Source: Solitalea agri (lineage in GTDB: Bacteria; Bacteroidota; Bacteroidia; Sphingobacteriales; Sphingobacteriaceae). From it: DNA of 64,000 nt. The notes beneath the pieces are model-generated. The model was not told the origin of the DNA, did not search any database, and saw nothing but the letters and a program-made list of their open reading frames with translations. The position numbers and the translations under genes were made by a program. Positions 26,653-34,978 of the stretch are shown piece by piece; positions within the stretch are counted from its first letter, which is position 1, and each line of letters begins with the position of its first letter. Where the stretch lies: positions 62,001-126,000 of the forward strand of contig NZ_JAMWYS010000024.1 of assembly GCF_023914155.1 (NCBI RefSeq). Reading direction: 5' to 3'.

Positions 26653-26767
26653 TTGTCAATTCTACCCTCTTTTCATGATGTACCAAAATTAATATTAGTT
26701 CAAAAACCAACTTTAAACATTTTAAACCGATTTTTATTTCGGTTCAAAAACCTTTAATAAAACATTA

Positions 26768-26799
26768 TTTGGCCGTTTTCCATTTCTTTTTTAGATTTG
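26768..26799 (+). promoter_or_regulatory. Putative Bacteroidota promoter of lat
   Basis: TTTG at 26768-26771, a 20-bp spacer and TAGATTTG at 26792-26799. The ATG follows 16 nt later. Confidence 0.6.
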
Positions 26800-26815
26800 A
26801 GTAAACCAGTCACTT

Positions 26816-28147
26816 ATGTATAATTTAAAGATCGCTCCTAACGATGTACACGAAACCTTAGGCAAACACATCTTAGCTGATGGTTTCGATATGATTTTTG
26901 ACCTTCAGAAAAGCCAAGGCTGTTACATCTACGACTCGCGATACAATCGCACCTTTCTTGATTTCTTTACGTGTTTTGCTTCTGTCCCATTAGGGTACAA
27001 TCATCCTAAAATGGTAAACGATGAAGAGTTTAAAAAAAACCTGTTGATGGCGGCGCTCATCAACCCCTCAAATTCGGATGTTTACACCCAGCAATACGCT
27101 GAATTTGTTGAAACATTTGGAAGGGTTGGAATTCCTTCTTATTTGCCTCATGCTTTCTTCATTTCGGGCGGTGCATTAGCAGTTGAAAATGCTTTAAAGA
27201 CCGCAATGGATTGGAAAGTTCAAAAGAACTTCAAAAAAGGACATCGGGTAGAGAAAGGCTTTAAGGTAATCCACTTTGAGCAATCGTTCCATGGCCGATC
27301 AGGTTATACTTTAAGCTTAACGAATACCTTACCCGATAAAACTAAATGGTTTGCACAGTTTGATTGGCCACGTATCGTCAATCCTAAATTAAGTTTTCCG
27401 TACAGCGATGAAAAACATGATCAGGTTATTGAAAAAGAAAAGTTGGCCATCAATCAGATAAAACAAGCTTTTATTAATAACCCGGATGATATTTGTGCCA
27501 TTATCACCGAGCCTATTCAATCGGAAGGTGGCGACAACCATTTCCGTAAAGAGTTTTTAGAAGCATTACGCGAGTTATGTGATGAAAACGATGCCTTATT
27601 AATTTATGATGAAGTACAAACCGGTGTAGGTTTAACAGGTAAATTTTGGGCGCATGAACACTTTGGCGAAAAAGCTCGACCTGATATTTTGGCTTTTGGT
27701 AAAAAAATGCAGGTTTGCGGAATTTTGGCCGGAAGAAAAGTGGATGAAATTGAGACTAACGTATTTAAGGTTCCTTCCCGCATTAATTCTACCTGGGGAG
27801 GCAACTTGGCCGATATGGTACGTTCAACTAAGGTTTTGCAGATTATAGAGGAAGATCATTTACTCGAAAACTCAGTTGTAGTTGGTAATTATCTGCACGA
27901 AAACTTGTTCAACATTGCGGAACATTCGGATAAAGTAAGTAACGTTCGTGGTCGTGGGTTGATGAATGCATTTGATTTTCCAACGAAAGAAATGCGTGAT
28001 AAATTCATTAAAAAAGGCATGGAATACAATACGATGTTCTTGGGTTGTGGTGAAAAATCAATCCGTTTCCGCCCTGCTTTAATGATGGAACATAAGCATA
28101 TTGATGAAGGAATGGAAACCGTTAGAACCATTCTTAAAGATCTTTAA
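26816..28147 (+). CDS. lat: L-lysine 6-transaminase
   Basis: 443 residues, class III PLP aminotransferase. It moves the epsilon-amino group of lysine to 2-oxoglutarate, giving allysine (piperideine-6-carboxylate) in lysine catabolism. Family-specific segments: TCFASVPLGYNHPKM, FISGGALAVENALKTAMDWK, QSFHGRSGYTLSLTNT, ITEPIQSEGGDNHFR, LIYDEVQTGVGLTGKFWAHE and the PLP lysine in AFGKKMQVCG. The tract RINSTWGGNLADMVR fits LAT rather than ornithine aminotransferases. It stands alone, without an adjacent semialdehyde dehydrogenase, and has its own promoter and terminator. Confidence 0.92.
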   Translation: MYNLKIAPNDVHETLGKHILADGFDMIFDLQKSQGCYIYDSRYNRTFLDFFTCFASVPLGYNHPKMVNDEEFKKNLLMAALINPSNSDVYTQQYAEFVETFGRVGIPSYLPHAFFISGGALAVENALKTAMDWKVQKNFKKGHRVEKGFKVIHFEQSFHGRSGYTLSLTNTLPDKTKWFAQFDWPRIVNPKLSFPYSDEKHDQVIEKEKLAINQIKQAFINNPDDICAIITEPIQSEGGDNHFRKEFLEALRELCDENDALLIYDEVQTGVGLTGKFWAHEHFGEKARPDILAFGKKMQVCGILAGRKVDEIETNVFKVPSRINSTWGGNLADMVRSTKVLQIIEEDHLLENSVVVGNYLHENLFNIAEHSDKVSNVRGRGLMNAFDFPTKEMRDKFIKKGMEYNTMFLGCGEKSIRFRPALMMEHKHIDEGMETVRTILKDL

Positions 28148-28159
28148 GTTTACAAATAA

Positions 28160-28199
28160 CAAAAAATGCCGTATCGGTTAAACCGAGACGGCATTTTTA
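28160..28199. terminator. Terminator after lat
   Basis: AAAAATGCCGT...TCGGTT pairs with AACCGA...ACGGCATTTTT, with T residues at the end. Confidence 0.85.
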
Positions 28200-28201
28200 T
28201 T

Positions 28202-28490
28202 TCAATATATCCACTCGCTATCAAAGTAGCGGTAATCCGCTTCCAAAAAAGTGCCTCTTTCAGGGTTTATAGCAGCCTCAATAGCAGCAATAACTTTACT
28301 GGTAACTACTTGAATATTTTGTGAAAGTTCTTCCAATGGGGTTTCCAAACGCAATGACGATGAAGGATTCTTAACCTTATACTTATTCTTATTACCCGTT
28401 ACAACAGCCTCACTTAATGCATTTGCATTTTCTTTTAATACAAAATCAACAGTGGTACTTTCTCCAGATTTAACACTTACAGATACTTCA
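28202..28490 (-). pseudogene. Remnant of a TonB-dependent receptor (carboxypeptidase-like end plus plug start)
   Basis: Reading the minus strand without needing a start codon gives about 95 residues, ending at a TGA at 28202-28204. The first part, HEVSVSVKSGESTTVDFVL, matches the end of the CarboxypepD_reg-like domain found in front of Bacteroidota TonB receptors. Then ALSEAVVTGNKNKYKV, followed by NPSSSLRLETPLEELSQNIQ in pieces and VVTSKVI, match the linker and plug start of siderophore-type receptors. After that the sequence jumps to INPERGTFLEADYRYF, which looks like a receptor C terminus. An in-frame stop (TAG) lies directly upstream. I infer a receptor gene reduced by deletion at the 5' end and internally. 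There is no ATG. Confidence 0.7.
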
Positions 28491-28527
28491 TGCTATGGCC
28501 CTTCCTATTTGAAAACAACTATTTAGA

Positions 28528-29673
28528 TTATTGGGCAGGTTCGCTTTGCTTAATTAAGGTAGAAAGTTTATTTGCTGCTTTTTCTGTTTCGTTAAACCGA
28601 TCAATTATGTTTCCCTCCGGACTAATTAGCACTTGCATCGGAAGTGTGCGTATATTATAGCTAACGGCCAATTTTCCATCTTTGTCTTTGAAAAATGCAT
28701 TTAGATTAACGCCTTGCAACTGATCAGCTCTTATCGCTTTTACCCATTGATCTAAATCACTATCAAGTGAAATATTAATTACCTGAAAATTCTCTTCTTT
28801 ATATTCTTTTGATAAGGCATTTAGGCGAGCATTATTTGCACGGCAGGCAACACACCACGACGACCAAAAATTTAACAACACGTATTTCCCCCTGTACCCA
28901 CTCAAATACACATCTTTACCATCCACTCCTTTTTTGCTAAAGTCAGGAGCTTTAACTCCTTTTTCCATTGTTTTGTCGGCAAAAAACTGTGCAGCAAGCT
29001 TTCTTCCCCATGCTGTCTGTTTTACGTCAGCACTTAATGCATAGTAACATTCTTCAACATTTCGGAATGGAAAATTATGGGCAATAACATTACCCGTAAG
29101 CCATACACTTAATAAATCATCAGGGTTTTTTTTTACAAACTGAACCGTTTGCTGAAGCAGTTGATTATTTGCTGTTCTAAGGTCTTGAAGCAGATCATTT
29201 TTACGCTGGTTATCTGCCGACTTTAGTTGCGTTTTAAGAATGCCTATTTTTCCGTTTACTATTTGGGTAGCATTTAAATAACGCGCATAATCAGCATTGA
29301 TTTCTCCACCGTAAACACGGGCCTTCTCCAATTCATTATATCTTCCCACAATTTCAATAGTATAGCCGTTTTCGATAAAAAACTGAACAGGTGATTGCTT
29401 TTTATAGTTTGAAGAAGAATAATACTCCGACTTGACTAGTAGATATGCCATAACAGGCTCGGCAACAACACTTGAAAACACAAAATCGCCATCCTGGGTA
29501 TTAGTAGAATCTATTCCTAAACCCTTATTCTTATCATAAAAATAGAGGTAGGCTTTCCCGTTGCCAACATGGTCAATATGTCCCCTTATCTTGTAGGGGT
29601 AAACAATCGTTTGTGCTTTAGAAACAATTGAACAAAGCAAAAGCAAAAGGAGAAGAGAGCATCCTGATTTCAT
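28528..29673 (-). CDS. TlpA-like thioredoxin-domain protein with DUF4369 domain
   Basis: 381 residues. The signal peptide (1-20, VSKAQ) is followed by a DUF4369 beta domain (about 25-125, KIRGHIDHVGNGKAYLYFYD), a helical middle part and a C-terminal thioredoxin fold (about 245-375). The redox motif is WCVAC, with Cys274 and Cys277. It also has FSKKGVDGKDVYLSGYRGK and the cis-Pro in LPMQVLI. It is an exported thiol-disulfide reductant of the TlpA/ResA type, probably for periplasmic protein or cytochrome thiols. It lies just downstream of the receptor remnant on the same strand. Confidence 0.9.
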   Translation of the reverse strand: MKSGCSLLLLLLLCSIVSKAQTIVYPYKIRGHIDHVGNGKAYLYFYDKNKGLGIDSTNTQDGDFVFSSVVAEPVMAYLLVKSEYYSSSNYKKQSPVQFFIENGYTIEIVGRYNELEKARVYGGEINADYARYLNATQIVNGKIGILKTQLKSADNQRKNDLLQDLRTANNQLLQQTVQFVKKNPDDLLSVWLTGNVIAHNFPFRNVEECYYALSADVKQTAWGRKLAAQFFADKTMEKGVKAPDFSKKGVDGKDVYLSGYRGKYVLLNFWSSWCVACRANNARLNALSKEYKEENFQVINISLDSDLDQWVKAIRADQLQGVNLNAFFKDKDGKLAVSYNIRTLPMQVLISPEGNIIDRFNETEKAANKLSTLIKQSEPAQ

Positions 29674-29734
29674 ATAAATTTCCGTGACTTTGTGCCTTAC
29701 AGAAATTTACAATATTTTATGGATAATCGTATAC

Positions 29735-29766
29735 GACAAAACCCGGCTATTGAGCCAGGTTTTGTC
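29735..29766 (-). terminator. Hairpin after bshB1
   Basis: GACAAAACCCGGCT and AGCCAGGTTTTGTC pair with one mismatch around a 4-base loop, downstream of the bshB1 stop. The T tail is weak. Confidence 0.55.
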
Positions 29767-29784
29767 TTTGTATTAAATACTGAA

Positions 29785-30510
29785 TTATAACAATGTAAAT
29801 AAATCATTTACCCCAATCATTTTCTCCACCTCAAAACCTTCTCCATATGGCATGCCAACAGGTTTCCCAAGTTCTCGGGCTCTGCCAATAACTGACTCAA
29901 AGAACTCTGGAGTAGAAATATATGTTTGAGGTTCTCCTGATTTATCATCAGGATTAAAGAATTGGGTTTTAAATGCTTTTAATGATGCTATTTTTCTATC
30001 CATTTCCTCCTGGCCAAAACCAACTACAAGATCCGGAACAAATAAACGATCCTGCATATAATGAAACAATGTTTTAGGTCTCCATTCATGCTGAATTTCA
30101 CCTTCAAAAGATGTATTTACCTTTCTTAAACCCGAATAAAAAATAGCATCACGCACTAACTGTCCACCTCTACCATGATCCGGATGGCGATCAGCGAGTG
30201 AATTAGCCAGAATAATTTCAGGTCTATACTTTCTGATCATTTTAATTACTTCAAGCTGATGGGCTTTATCATTGACAAAGAAACCATCGGCAAAGCCAAG
30301 ATTTTCACGTGCACTAAGGCCTAATATTTCAGAGGAATCTTTAGCTTCAGTTGCACGCGTTTCAGGGGTTCCACGGGTACCTAATTCTCCGCGGGTTAAA
30401 TCAACCACACCAACTTTTTTGCCCATTTTCACATGCTGTGCAATAGTGCCTGAACAACACAATTCCGCATCATCAGGATGGGCGGCAAAAACTAAAATAT
30501 CGAGTTTCAT
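29785..30510 (-). CDS. bshB1: Bacillithiol biosynthesis deacetylase BshB1
   Basis: 241 residues, a LmbE/PIG-L zinc deacetylase. It removes acetate from GlcNAc-malate in bacillithiol synthesis. The metal-binding AHPDDAE is at residues 10-16, HPDH around 124-127, and the BshB1-specific DLTRGELGTRGTPETR at 38-53. C-terminal PVGMPYGEGFEVEK completes the family pattern. The gene lies in a minus-strand cluster with the glutathione-peroxidase-like gene (51 bp upstream) and the DUF4294 gene. That fits a thiol-redox role. Confidence 0.94.
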   Translation of the reverse strand: MKLDILVFAAHPDDAELCCSGTIAQHVKMGKKVGVVDLTRGELGTRGTPETRATEAKDSSEILGLSARENLGFADGFFVNDKAHQLEVIKMIRKYRPEIILANSLADRHPDHGRGGQLVRDAIFYSGLRKVNTSFEGEIQHEWRPKTLFHYMQDRLFVPDLVVGFGQEEMDRKIASLKAFKTQFFNPDDKSGEPQTYISTPEFFESVIGRARELGKPVGMPYGEGFEVEKMIGVNDLFTLL

Positions 30511-30514
30511 GAGC

Positions 30515-30549
30515 AGATTTAAGATTATAGAATTAAGAGTTTAGATTTA
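30515..30549 (+). repeat. Heptad tract between gpx and bshB1
   Basis: Five in-phase 7-mers (AGATTTA, AGATTAT, AGAATTA, AGAGTTT, AGATTTA) occupy most of the 51-bp spacer just upstream of the bshB1 start. Confidence 0.65.
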
Positions 30550-30561
30550 GCAGTTGTAATT

Positions 30562-31059
30562 TTACTTTATTAGTAATGATCGGATTTTTTTCGTCACCCT
30601 GGAGTTAAGAGGTTTTGTTACCGGCAGAAAATAGTCAACTACATGGCCATCTTTATCAACCAAGTATTTATGAAAATTCCACAATGGCTTTGAATTTACT
30701 TTCCCATTTTGTTTTTTCTCGGAGAGGAATTTATAAAAAGGATGAGCCTGTTCACCTTTCACATGAATTTTTGAAAACATTGGAAATGAAACGCCATAAT
30801 TAACCATGCAAAATTCCTGGATTTCATTTTCAGAACGAGGCTCCTGCGCGCCGAAATCATTAGAAGGAAAACCTAAAATTTCAAAGTCGTGGTCTTTAAA
30901 CTCTTCATATAGTTTTTCCAGGTCTTGAAGTTGAGGGGTTAAACCGCATTCGGTAGCGGTGTTTACTATCAATAAAACCTTGCCTTTGAATTTTTCAAGT
31001 GAAACCTCTTCACCCTTAATATTTGATACCTTGTGATGATAAATACTTGTAGTACTCAT
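30562..31059 (-). CDS. Glutathione-peroxidase-family thiol peroxidase
   Basis: About 165 residues from the preferred start MSTTSIYHHK (31059). An upstream Met at 31086 is possible. The Gpx catalytic tetrad is visible: the peroxidatic Cys in NTATECGLTPQ, Gln in FPSNDFGAQEP, and Trp/Asn in LWNFHKYLVDKDG. It reduces hydroperoxides, and given the neighbouring bshB1 and the lack of glutathione in this phylum, bacillithiol or thioredoxin is the likelier reductant (inference). The start lies inside the 3' end of the DUF4294 gene (44-bp overlap), so the two are probably translationally linked. Confidence 0.9.
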   Translation of the reverse strand: MSTTSIYHHKVSNIKGEEVSLEKFKGKVLLIVNTATECGLTPQLQDLEKLYEEFKDHDFEILGFPSNDFGAQEPRSENEIQEFCMVNYGVSFPMFSKIHVKGEQAHPFYKFLSEKKQNGKVNSKPLWNFHKYLVDKDGHVVDYFLPVTKPLNSRVTKKIRSLLIK

Positions 31060-31675
31060 TATAAGCTTGCATATAGTCGGGATCACCTACAGATTGGATG
31101 ATATTTTCAATCTCAAAATCTTCCACCGGGTCATAGTGTTCTTTCAAACTATTTCCAAAAACACTAGCAATTGATTGCCAGAAGAACGCAGTTAATCCAT
31201 TTTTTAAGTCTTTCAATAACGTATAACTGGTGCGTCCTGTTTCGCGATCGATCAATTTTATTAAAATAGCACCTTGCTTAATGGTCATATTTCGGATATC
31301 CCGTTCGAAATTCCGCTTTATTTCATCCTCACATTGCTTCACCAACACTTTACGCTCGGCCTCATTCTTAGCCGACAATAGCTGATATTCCAACTGCTTG
31401 TATCGGTAGCCTGCATACTTTGCATATGGCAATACCTTTAATACATCACGCTTAAGTTTATTGTATTTTTCACGCTGACGGTCACTTTTCCAAATACGGA
31501 GGTCGCTTACCATGACCTCTTTCAACCAAATATGAGGTAGGGTATCTCCTTTATATACATAGGCTTGAACGACGATCGTATCATATTTACCTTTAATCCA
31601 TTGTTGCTGAGCTTTTACCCCCGAAGCGACAAACAGCAACACGCACAGCACAAATATTTTTAATGGATTTATCAT
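31016..31675 (-). CDS. Secreted DUF4294 protein
   Basis: About 219 residues from MINPLKIF at 31675. An upstream Met at 31720 is less likely because the signal peptide begins at the chosen start (1-23, SGVKAQ). The DUF4294 pattern is seen in KEVMVSDLRIWKSDRQREKY, VLPYAKYAGYRYKQLE and INLIDRETGRTSYTLLKDLK-type segments. The central part is a long charged helix (about 95-135). The function is unknown; the family is confined to Bacteroidota. It overlaps the gpx start by 44 bp. Confidence 0.82.
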   Translation of the reverse strand: MINPLKIFVLCVLLFVASGVKAQQQWIKGKYDTIVVQAYVYKGDTLPHIWLKEVMVSDLRIWKSDRQREKYNKLKRDVLKVLPYAKYAGYRYKQLEYQLLSAKNEAERKVLVKQCEDEIKRNFERDIRNMTIKQGAILIKLIDRETGRTSYTLLKDLKNGLTAFFWQSIASVFGNSLKEHYDPVEDFEIENIIQSVGDPDYMQAYNEYYKYLSSQGIKY

Positions 31676-32049
31676 AGTAACAATGTCTGCAAATTTAACA
31701 CTATAGCTCTCACCAAACAATTCTACACTATTTATACGACCCTAAACAGAATAAGTTTACAAAACATCAAAACACTTAATCATCTGATTGTCAATTTTTA
31801 AGACTTACTATTGCAACAAAACTTGGTATATTAACTAAATTTATCTTGATCTGAGTATGTCTAAATATCTATAAAGTAATAGTAATAATTTACTTAGATA
31901 TCTTTGTTATCGCTAATAAAACAATTACACTTCAACAAAAAATCTATAACTTTACGGTCCCTAAGCAACCTACTCCGCTTTAACTAACAGTGTTGACCAC
32001 ACTTAATGATTAATTTATTTTGCTAACTCCATAACAGGTTAACTGATTT
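31676..32049. other. Long AT-rich divergent spacer before relA/spoT
   Basis: No gene seen. It contains TATCTTTG (31899-31906), a good -7 box, and a weaker TAACTTTA around 31951. The first would give a leader of roughly 135 nt for the (p)ppGpp synthetase, ending in a T/A-rich stretch without an obvious riboswitch. Confidence 0.5.
31899..31906 (+). promoter_or_regulatory. Putative -7 box for relA/spoT
   Basis: TATCTTTG matches TAnnTTTG, 143 nt before the start codon; no clear -33 box. Confidence 0.4.
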
Positions 32050-34263
32050 ATGAAGGAATTGGTAATAGACCTACAAGCCGAAAAGAACGAAATAATAAAG
32101 CGCTATAGGACGCTTTTACGAGCCTGCAAAGCGACCTTGCAAAAAGGTGACAAACGACTGATACGCAAAGCTTTCGACATGTCGTTGGAAAGCCATAAAG
32201 ATATGCGCCGTAAGTCGGGCGAGCCCTATATTTACCACCCTATTGCCGTAGCTCAAATTTGCGCCGAAGAAATTGGCTTGGGTACTACATCTATTGTTTG
32301 CGCATTACTGCACGATACGGTAGAAGACACCCATCTAACACTCGAAGATATAGAGCGTGAATTCGGTAAAAAGGTTGCTTCAATAATTGATGGTCTTACT
32401 AAAATTTCAGGAGTTTTTGATAATACGAGCTCTATTCAGGCTGAAAATTTTAGAAAGATGCTGCTTACTCTGGCCGATGATGTGCGAGTGATTTTGATAA
32501 AGCTGGCCGATAGGTTGCACAATATGCGGACAATGGAGCATATGCCCCGCGACAAGCAATTAAAAATCTCTTCAGAAACAATATACCTCTATGCTCCTCT
32601 TGCTCACCGCTTGGGCTTATATGCAATAAAATCGGAGCTTGAGGATCTGGCCATGAAGTACACCGAAACAGCAACCTATAAGTTCATTGCTCAACGGTTG
32701 GCCGAACGTAAAGCCGAACGCAATAAATACATCAAAGAATTTATTGAACCTATTCAAACAACGCTGGCTGAGCAGGGATTAACGGCTGACGTGGTAGGTC
32801 GTTCAAAGTCCATCCATTCTATCTGGAATAAGATGAGAACAAAGGGTGTACCTTTTGAAGAAGTATATGACTTGTTTGCCATTAGGGTGATTTTAGATAG
32901 TACACCAGACTCTGAAAAAGCTGATTGCTGGAAGGCATATTCAATTATCACCGATCTTTATCTTCCCAATCCAGACAGATTAAAAGACTGGATATCAAAC
33001 CCTAAGAGTAATGGTTATGAGTCATTACATACGACGGTAATGGGACCTAAAGGGCGCTGGGTGGAAATTCAGATCAGGACCCAACGGATGAATGAAATTG
33101 CAGAGAAGGGCTTTGCCGCACATTGGAAATACAAAGAATCGTCGAATGAAAGTGGTTTAGATCAATGGATCAAAAAAGTAAGAGATACGCTGAACAGTCC
33201 AGAATCAAATGCTCTCGACTTTTTGGATGATTTCAAAATGAATCTCTTCTCCGATGAGATCTTTGCATTTACCCCTAAAGGTTCTTTAATTAAACTTCCA
33301 AATGGTGCTACAGCTCTCGATTTTGCTTTCGAAATTCATACTGACGTAGGCAGCAAGTGTATTGGCGCTAAGGTGAATCATAAACTGGTTCCACTAAGCT
33401 ATAAAATACAGAATGGGGATCAGGTGGAGATTCTTACCTCCCAAAAACAAACACCAAAAGAAGACTGGCTAAACATTGTAATCACTGCCAAAGCCAAGTC
33501 GAAGATTAAATCTCAGTTAAAAGAAGAAAAAAGACGTATTGCAGAAGATGGTAAGGAAATTTTAGAGCGTAAAATGAAATCGCTTAAAATTCCCTTTAAC
33601 CATGATATGCTGCATAAAATCGCCAACCATAATCGCATTCAAAGTATTCAAGACCTTTATTACAAAGTTGCCCTTGGAAAATTCGACCAAAACAACTTGA
33701 AAGAGTTCCTCGAATTTGAGCGGGTTCCAGAAAACAAAACGGTTGAGAAGATTGAAACGCAATCACTCGATAATTATGTAAAAAGCATAAAGAAAAAAGT
33801 GGATGACACTTTGGTGATTGGAGATGACATGACCAAACTGGATTACAAGCTTGCTCCATGCTGTAACCCAATTCCTGGTGATGATGTATTTGGATTTGTA
33901 ACGGTTAGTGATGGTATTAAGATCCATCGCACCAATTGTCCAAACGCAGTAAAATTGATGTCGAAATTCGGGTACCGTATTGTTAAAGCACGTTGGACCA
34001 ATCAGCAGGAAATCGCTTTCCTTGCTGGTATCCGCATAAGAGGCATTGACGATGTGGGTGTAATTAACAACATTACAAAAGTAATTTCCAGCGATTTTAA
34101 AGTAAACATTCGCTCAATCACAGTCGACAGTCACGACGGGATTTTTGAAGGTTCTATCATGTTGTATGTTAATGATACCGATCATTTGAACAATCTTATC
34201 AAACAATTAAGTGATACCAAAGGAGTTTTGAGTGCATACAGGTTCGACCAAATGCAATCATAA
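32050..34263 (+). CDS. Bifunctional (p)ppGpp synthetase/hydrolase (RelA/SpoT, Rel)
   Basis: 737 residues. Domain order: HD hydrolase (about 45-200, with YIYHPIAVAQI and ALLHDTVEDT at 85-94), RelA-type synthetase (about 240-355, with RSKSIHSIWNKM, YDLFAIRVIL and YESLHTTVMGP), TGS (about 395-455, FAFTPKGSLIKLPNGATALDFAFEIH in sections), a helical/zinc-finger region with CCNPIPGDDVFGF, and a C-terminal ACT domain (about 660-735). The intact HD site means it both makes and degrades the alarmone. The single Rel of this phylum normally does both jobs. Confidence 0.95.
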   Translation: MKELVIDLQAEKNEIIKRYRTLLRACKATLQKGDKRLIRKAFDMSLESHKDMRRKSGEPYIYHPIAVAQICAEEIGLGTTSIVCALLHDTVEDTHLTLEDIEREFGKKVASIIDGLTKISGVFDNTSSIQAENFRKMLLTLADDVRVILIKLADRLHNMRTMEHMPRDKQLKISSETIYLYAPLAHRLGLYAIKSELEDLAMKYTETATYKFIAQRLAERKAERNKYIKEFIEPIQTTLAEQGLTADVVGRSKSIHSIWNKMRTKGVPFEEVYDLFAIRVILDSTPDSEKADCWKAYSIITDLYLPNPDRLKDWISNPKSNGYESLHTTVMGPKGRWVEIQIRTQRMNEIAEKGFAAHWKYKESSNESGLDQWIKKVRDTLNSPESNALDFLDDFKMNLFSDEIFAFTPKGSLIKLPNGATALDFAFEIHTDVGSKCIGAKVNHKLVPLSYKIQNGDQVEILTSQKQTPKEDWLNIVITAKAKSKIKSQLKEEKRRIAEDGKEILERKMKSLKIPFNHDMLHKIANHNRIQSIQDLYYKVALGKFDQNNLKEFLEFERVPENKTVEKIETQSLDNYVKSIKKKVDDTLVIGDDMTKLDYKLAPCCNPIPGDDVFGFVTVSDGIKIHRTNCPNAVKLMSKFGYRIVKARWTNQQEIAFLAGIRIRGIDDVGVINNITKVISSDFKVNIRSITVDSHDGIFEGSIMLYVNDTDHLNNLIKQLSDTKGVLSAYRFDQMQS

Positions 34264-34328
34264 TTGCTTTAATTTCGTTATAAAGTCAATTGTATTTCTG
34301 TCAGTTTTAGCGATTTATTAATAAAAAA

Positions 34329-34360
34329 TTGATATAAATCGGATAAATACGATATTTTTG
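34329..34360 (+). promoter_or_regulatory. Putative promoter of the Fur-family gene
   Basis: TTG (34329-34331), a 21-bp spacer and TATTTTTG (34353-34360), 20 nt before the ATG. Confidence 0.45.
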
Positions 34361-34379
34361 ACCTGCATTAAAAAGTATT

Positions 34380-34865
34380 ATGCCATCAACAGCTGAAACA
34401 ACGCAAACGGTTCGTAAAATTTTCGAAGGGTATTTAGAAAAAAATAGCCTGCGAAAAACACCTGAGCGTTTTGCAATTCTTGAAGAGATCTATTCTCGTA
34501 ATGATCACTTTGATGTGGAATCATTGTATATCCACATGAAAAACAAAAAATATAGAGTTAGTCGTGCTACGGTTTACAATACACTTGAATTATTGGTATC
34601 ATGTGATCTTGTAACCAAGCATCAGTTCGGTAAAAATATGGCACAGTTTGAAAAGTCATATGGTTACCGTCAGCATGATCATATTATTTGTTTGGATTGC
34701 GGTAAGGTTGTTGAGTTTTGCGACCCTCGCGTACAGCAAATCCAGGCTATGATGGGCGACTTACTAAAGTTTGAAATCAAGCATCACTCATTAAATCTAT
34801 ACGGAGCCTGCACTCGATTACGCGATGGAGGCCAATGTGAATCATACGTAAACAAAACCGCTTGA
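34380..34865 (+). CDS. Fur-family metalloregulator
   Basis: 161 residues. N-terminal winged helix with [27 protein letters not shown] and [13 protein letters not shown] (recognition helix). The dimerisation half has metal ligands in [20 protein letters not shown] and the C-terminal [12 protein letters not shown] (a CxxC plus later Cys). It represses iron, zinc or peroxide-response genes; the exact metal cannot be told from sequence. It sits between rel and purA, and a promoter-like box lies immediately upstream. Confidence 0.92.
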   Translation: MPSTAETTQTVRKIFEGYLEKNSLRKTPERFAILEEIYSRNDHFDVESLYIHMKNKKYRVSRATVYNTLELLVSCDLVTKHQFGKNMAQFEKSYGYRQHDHIICLDCGKVVEFCDPRVQQIQAMMGDLLKFEIKHHSLNLYGACTRLRDGGQCESYVNKTA

Positions 34866-34894
34866 TTTAATTTTCAAAATACTTAAATAAAAAC

Positions 34895-34934
34895 AACTGG
34901 TCAGTATTGTTGAAATACGCCTGATCAGTTTTTC
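34895..34934 (+). terminator. Terminator after the Fur gene
   Basis: AACTGGTCAG pairs with CTGATCAGTT (one G-U), followed by T residues. Confidence 0.65.
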
Positions 34935-34978
34935 CTATTATATCACAACAGTAACTGTTAATAAATTTTCGTACAACT

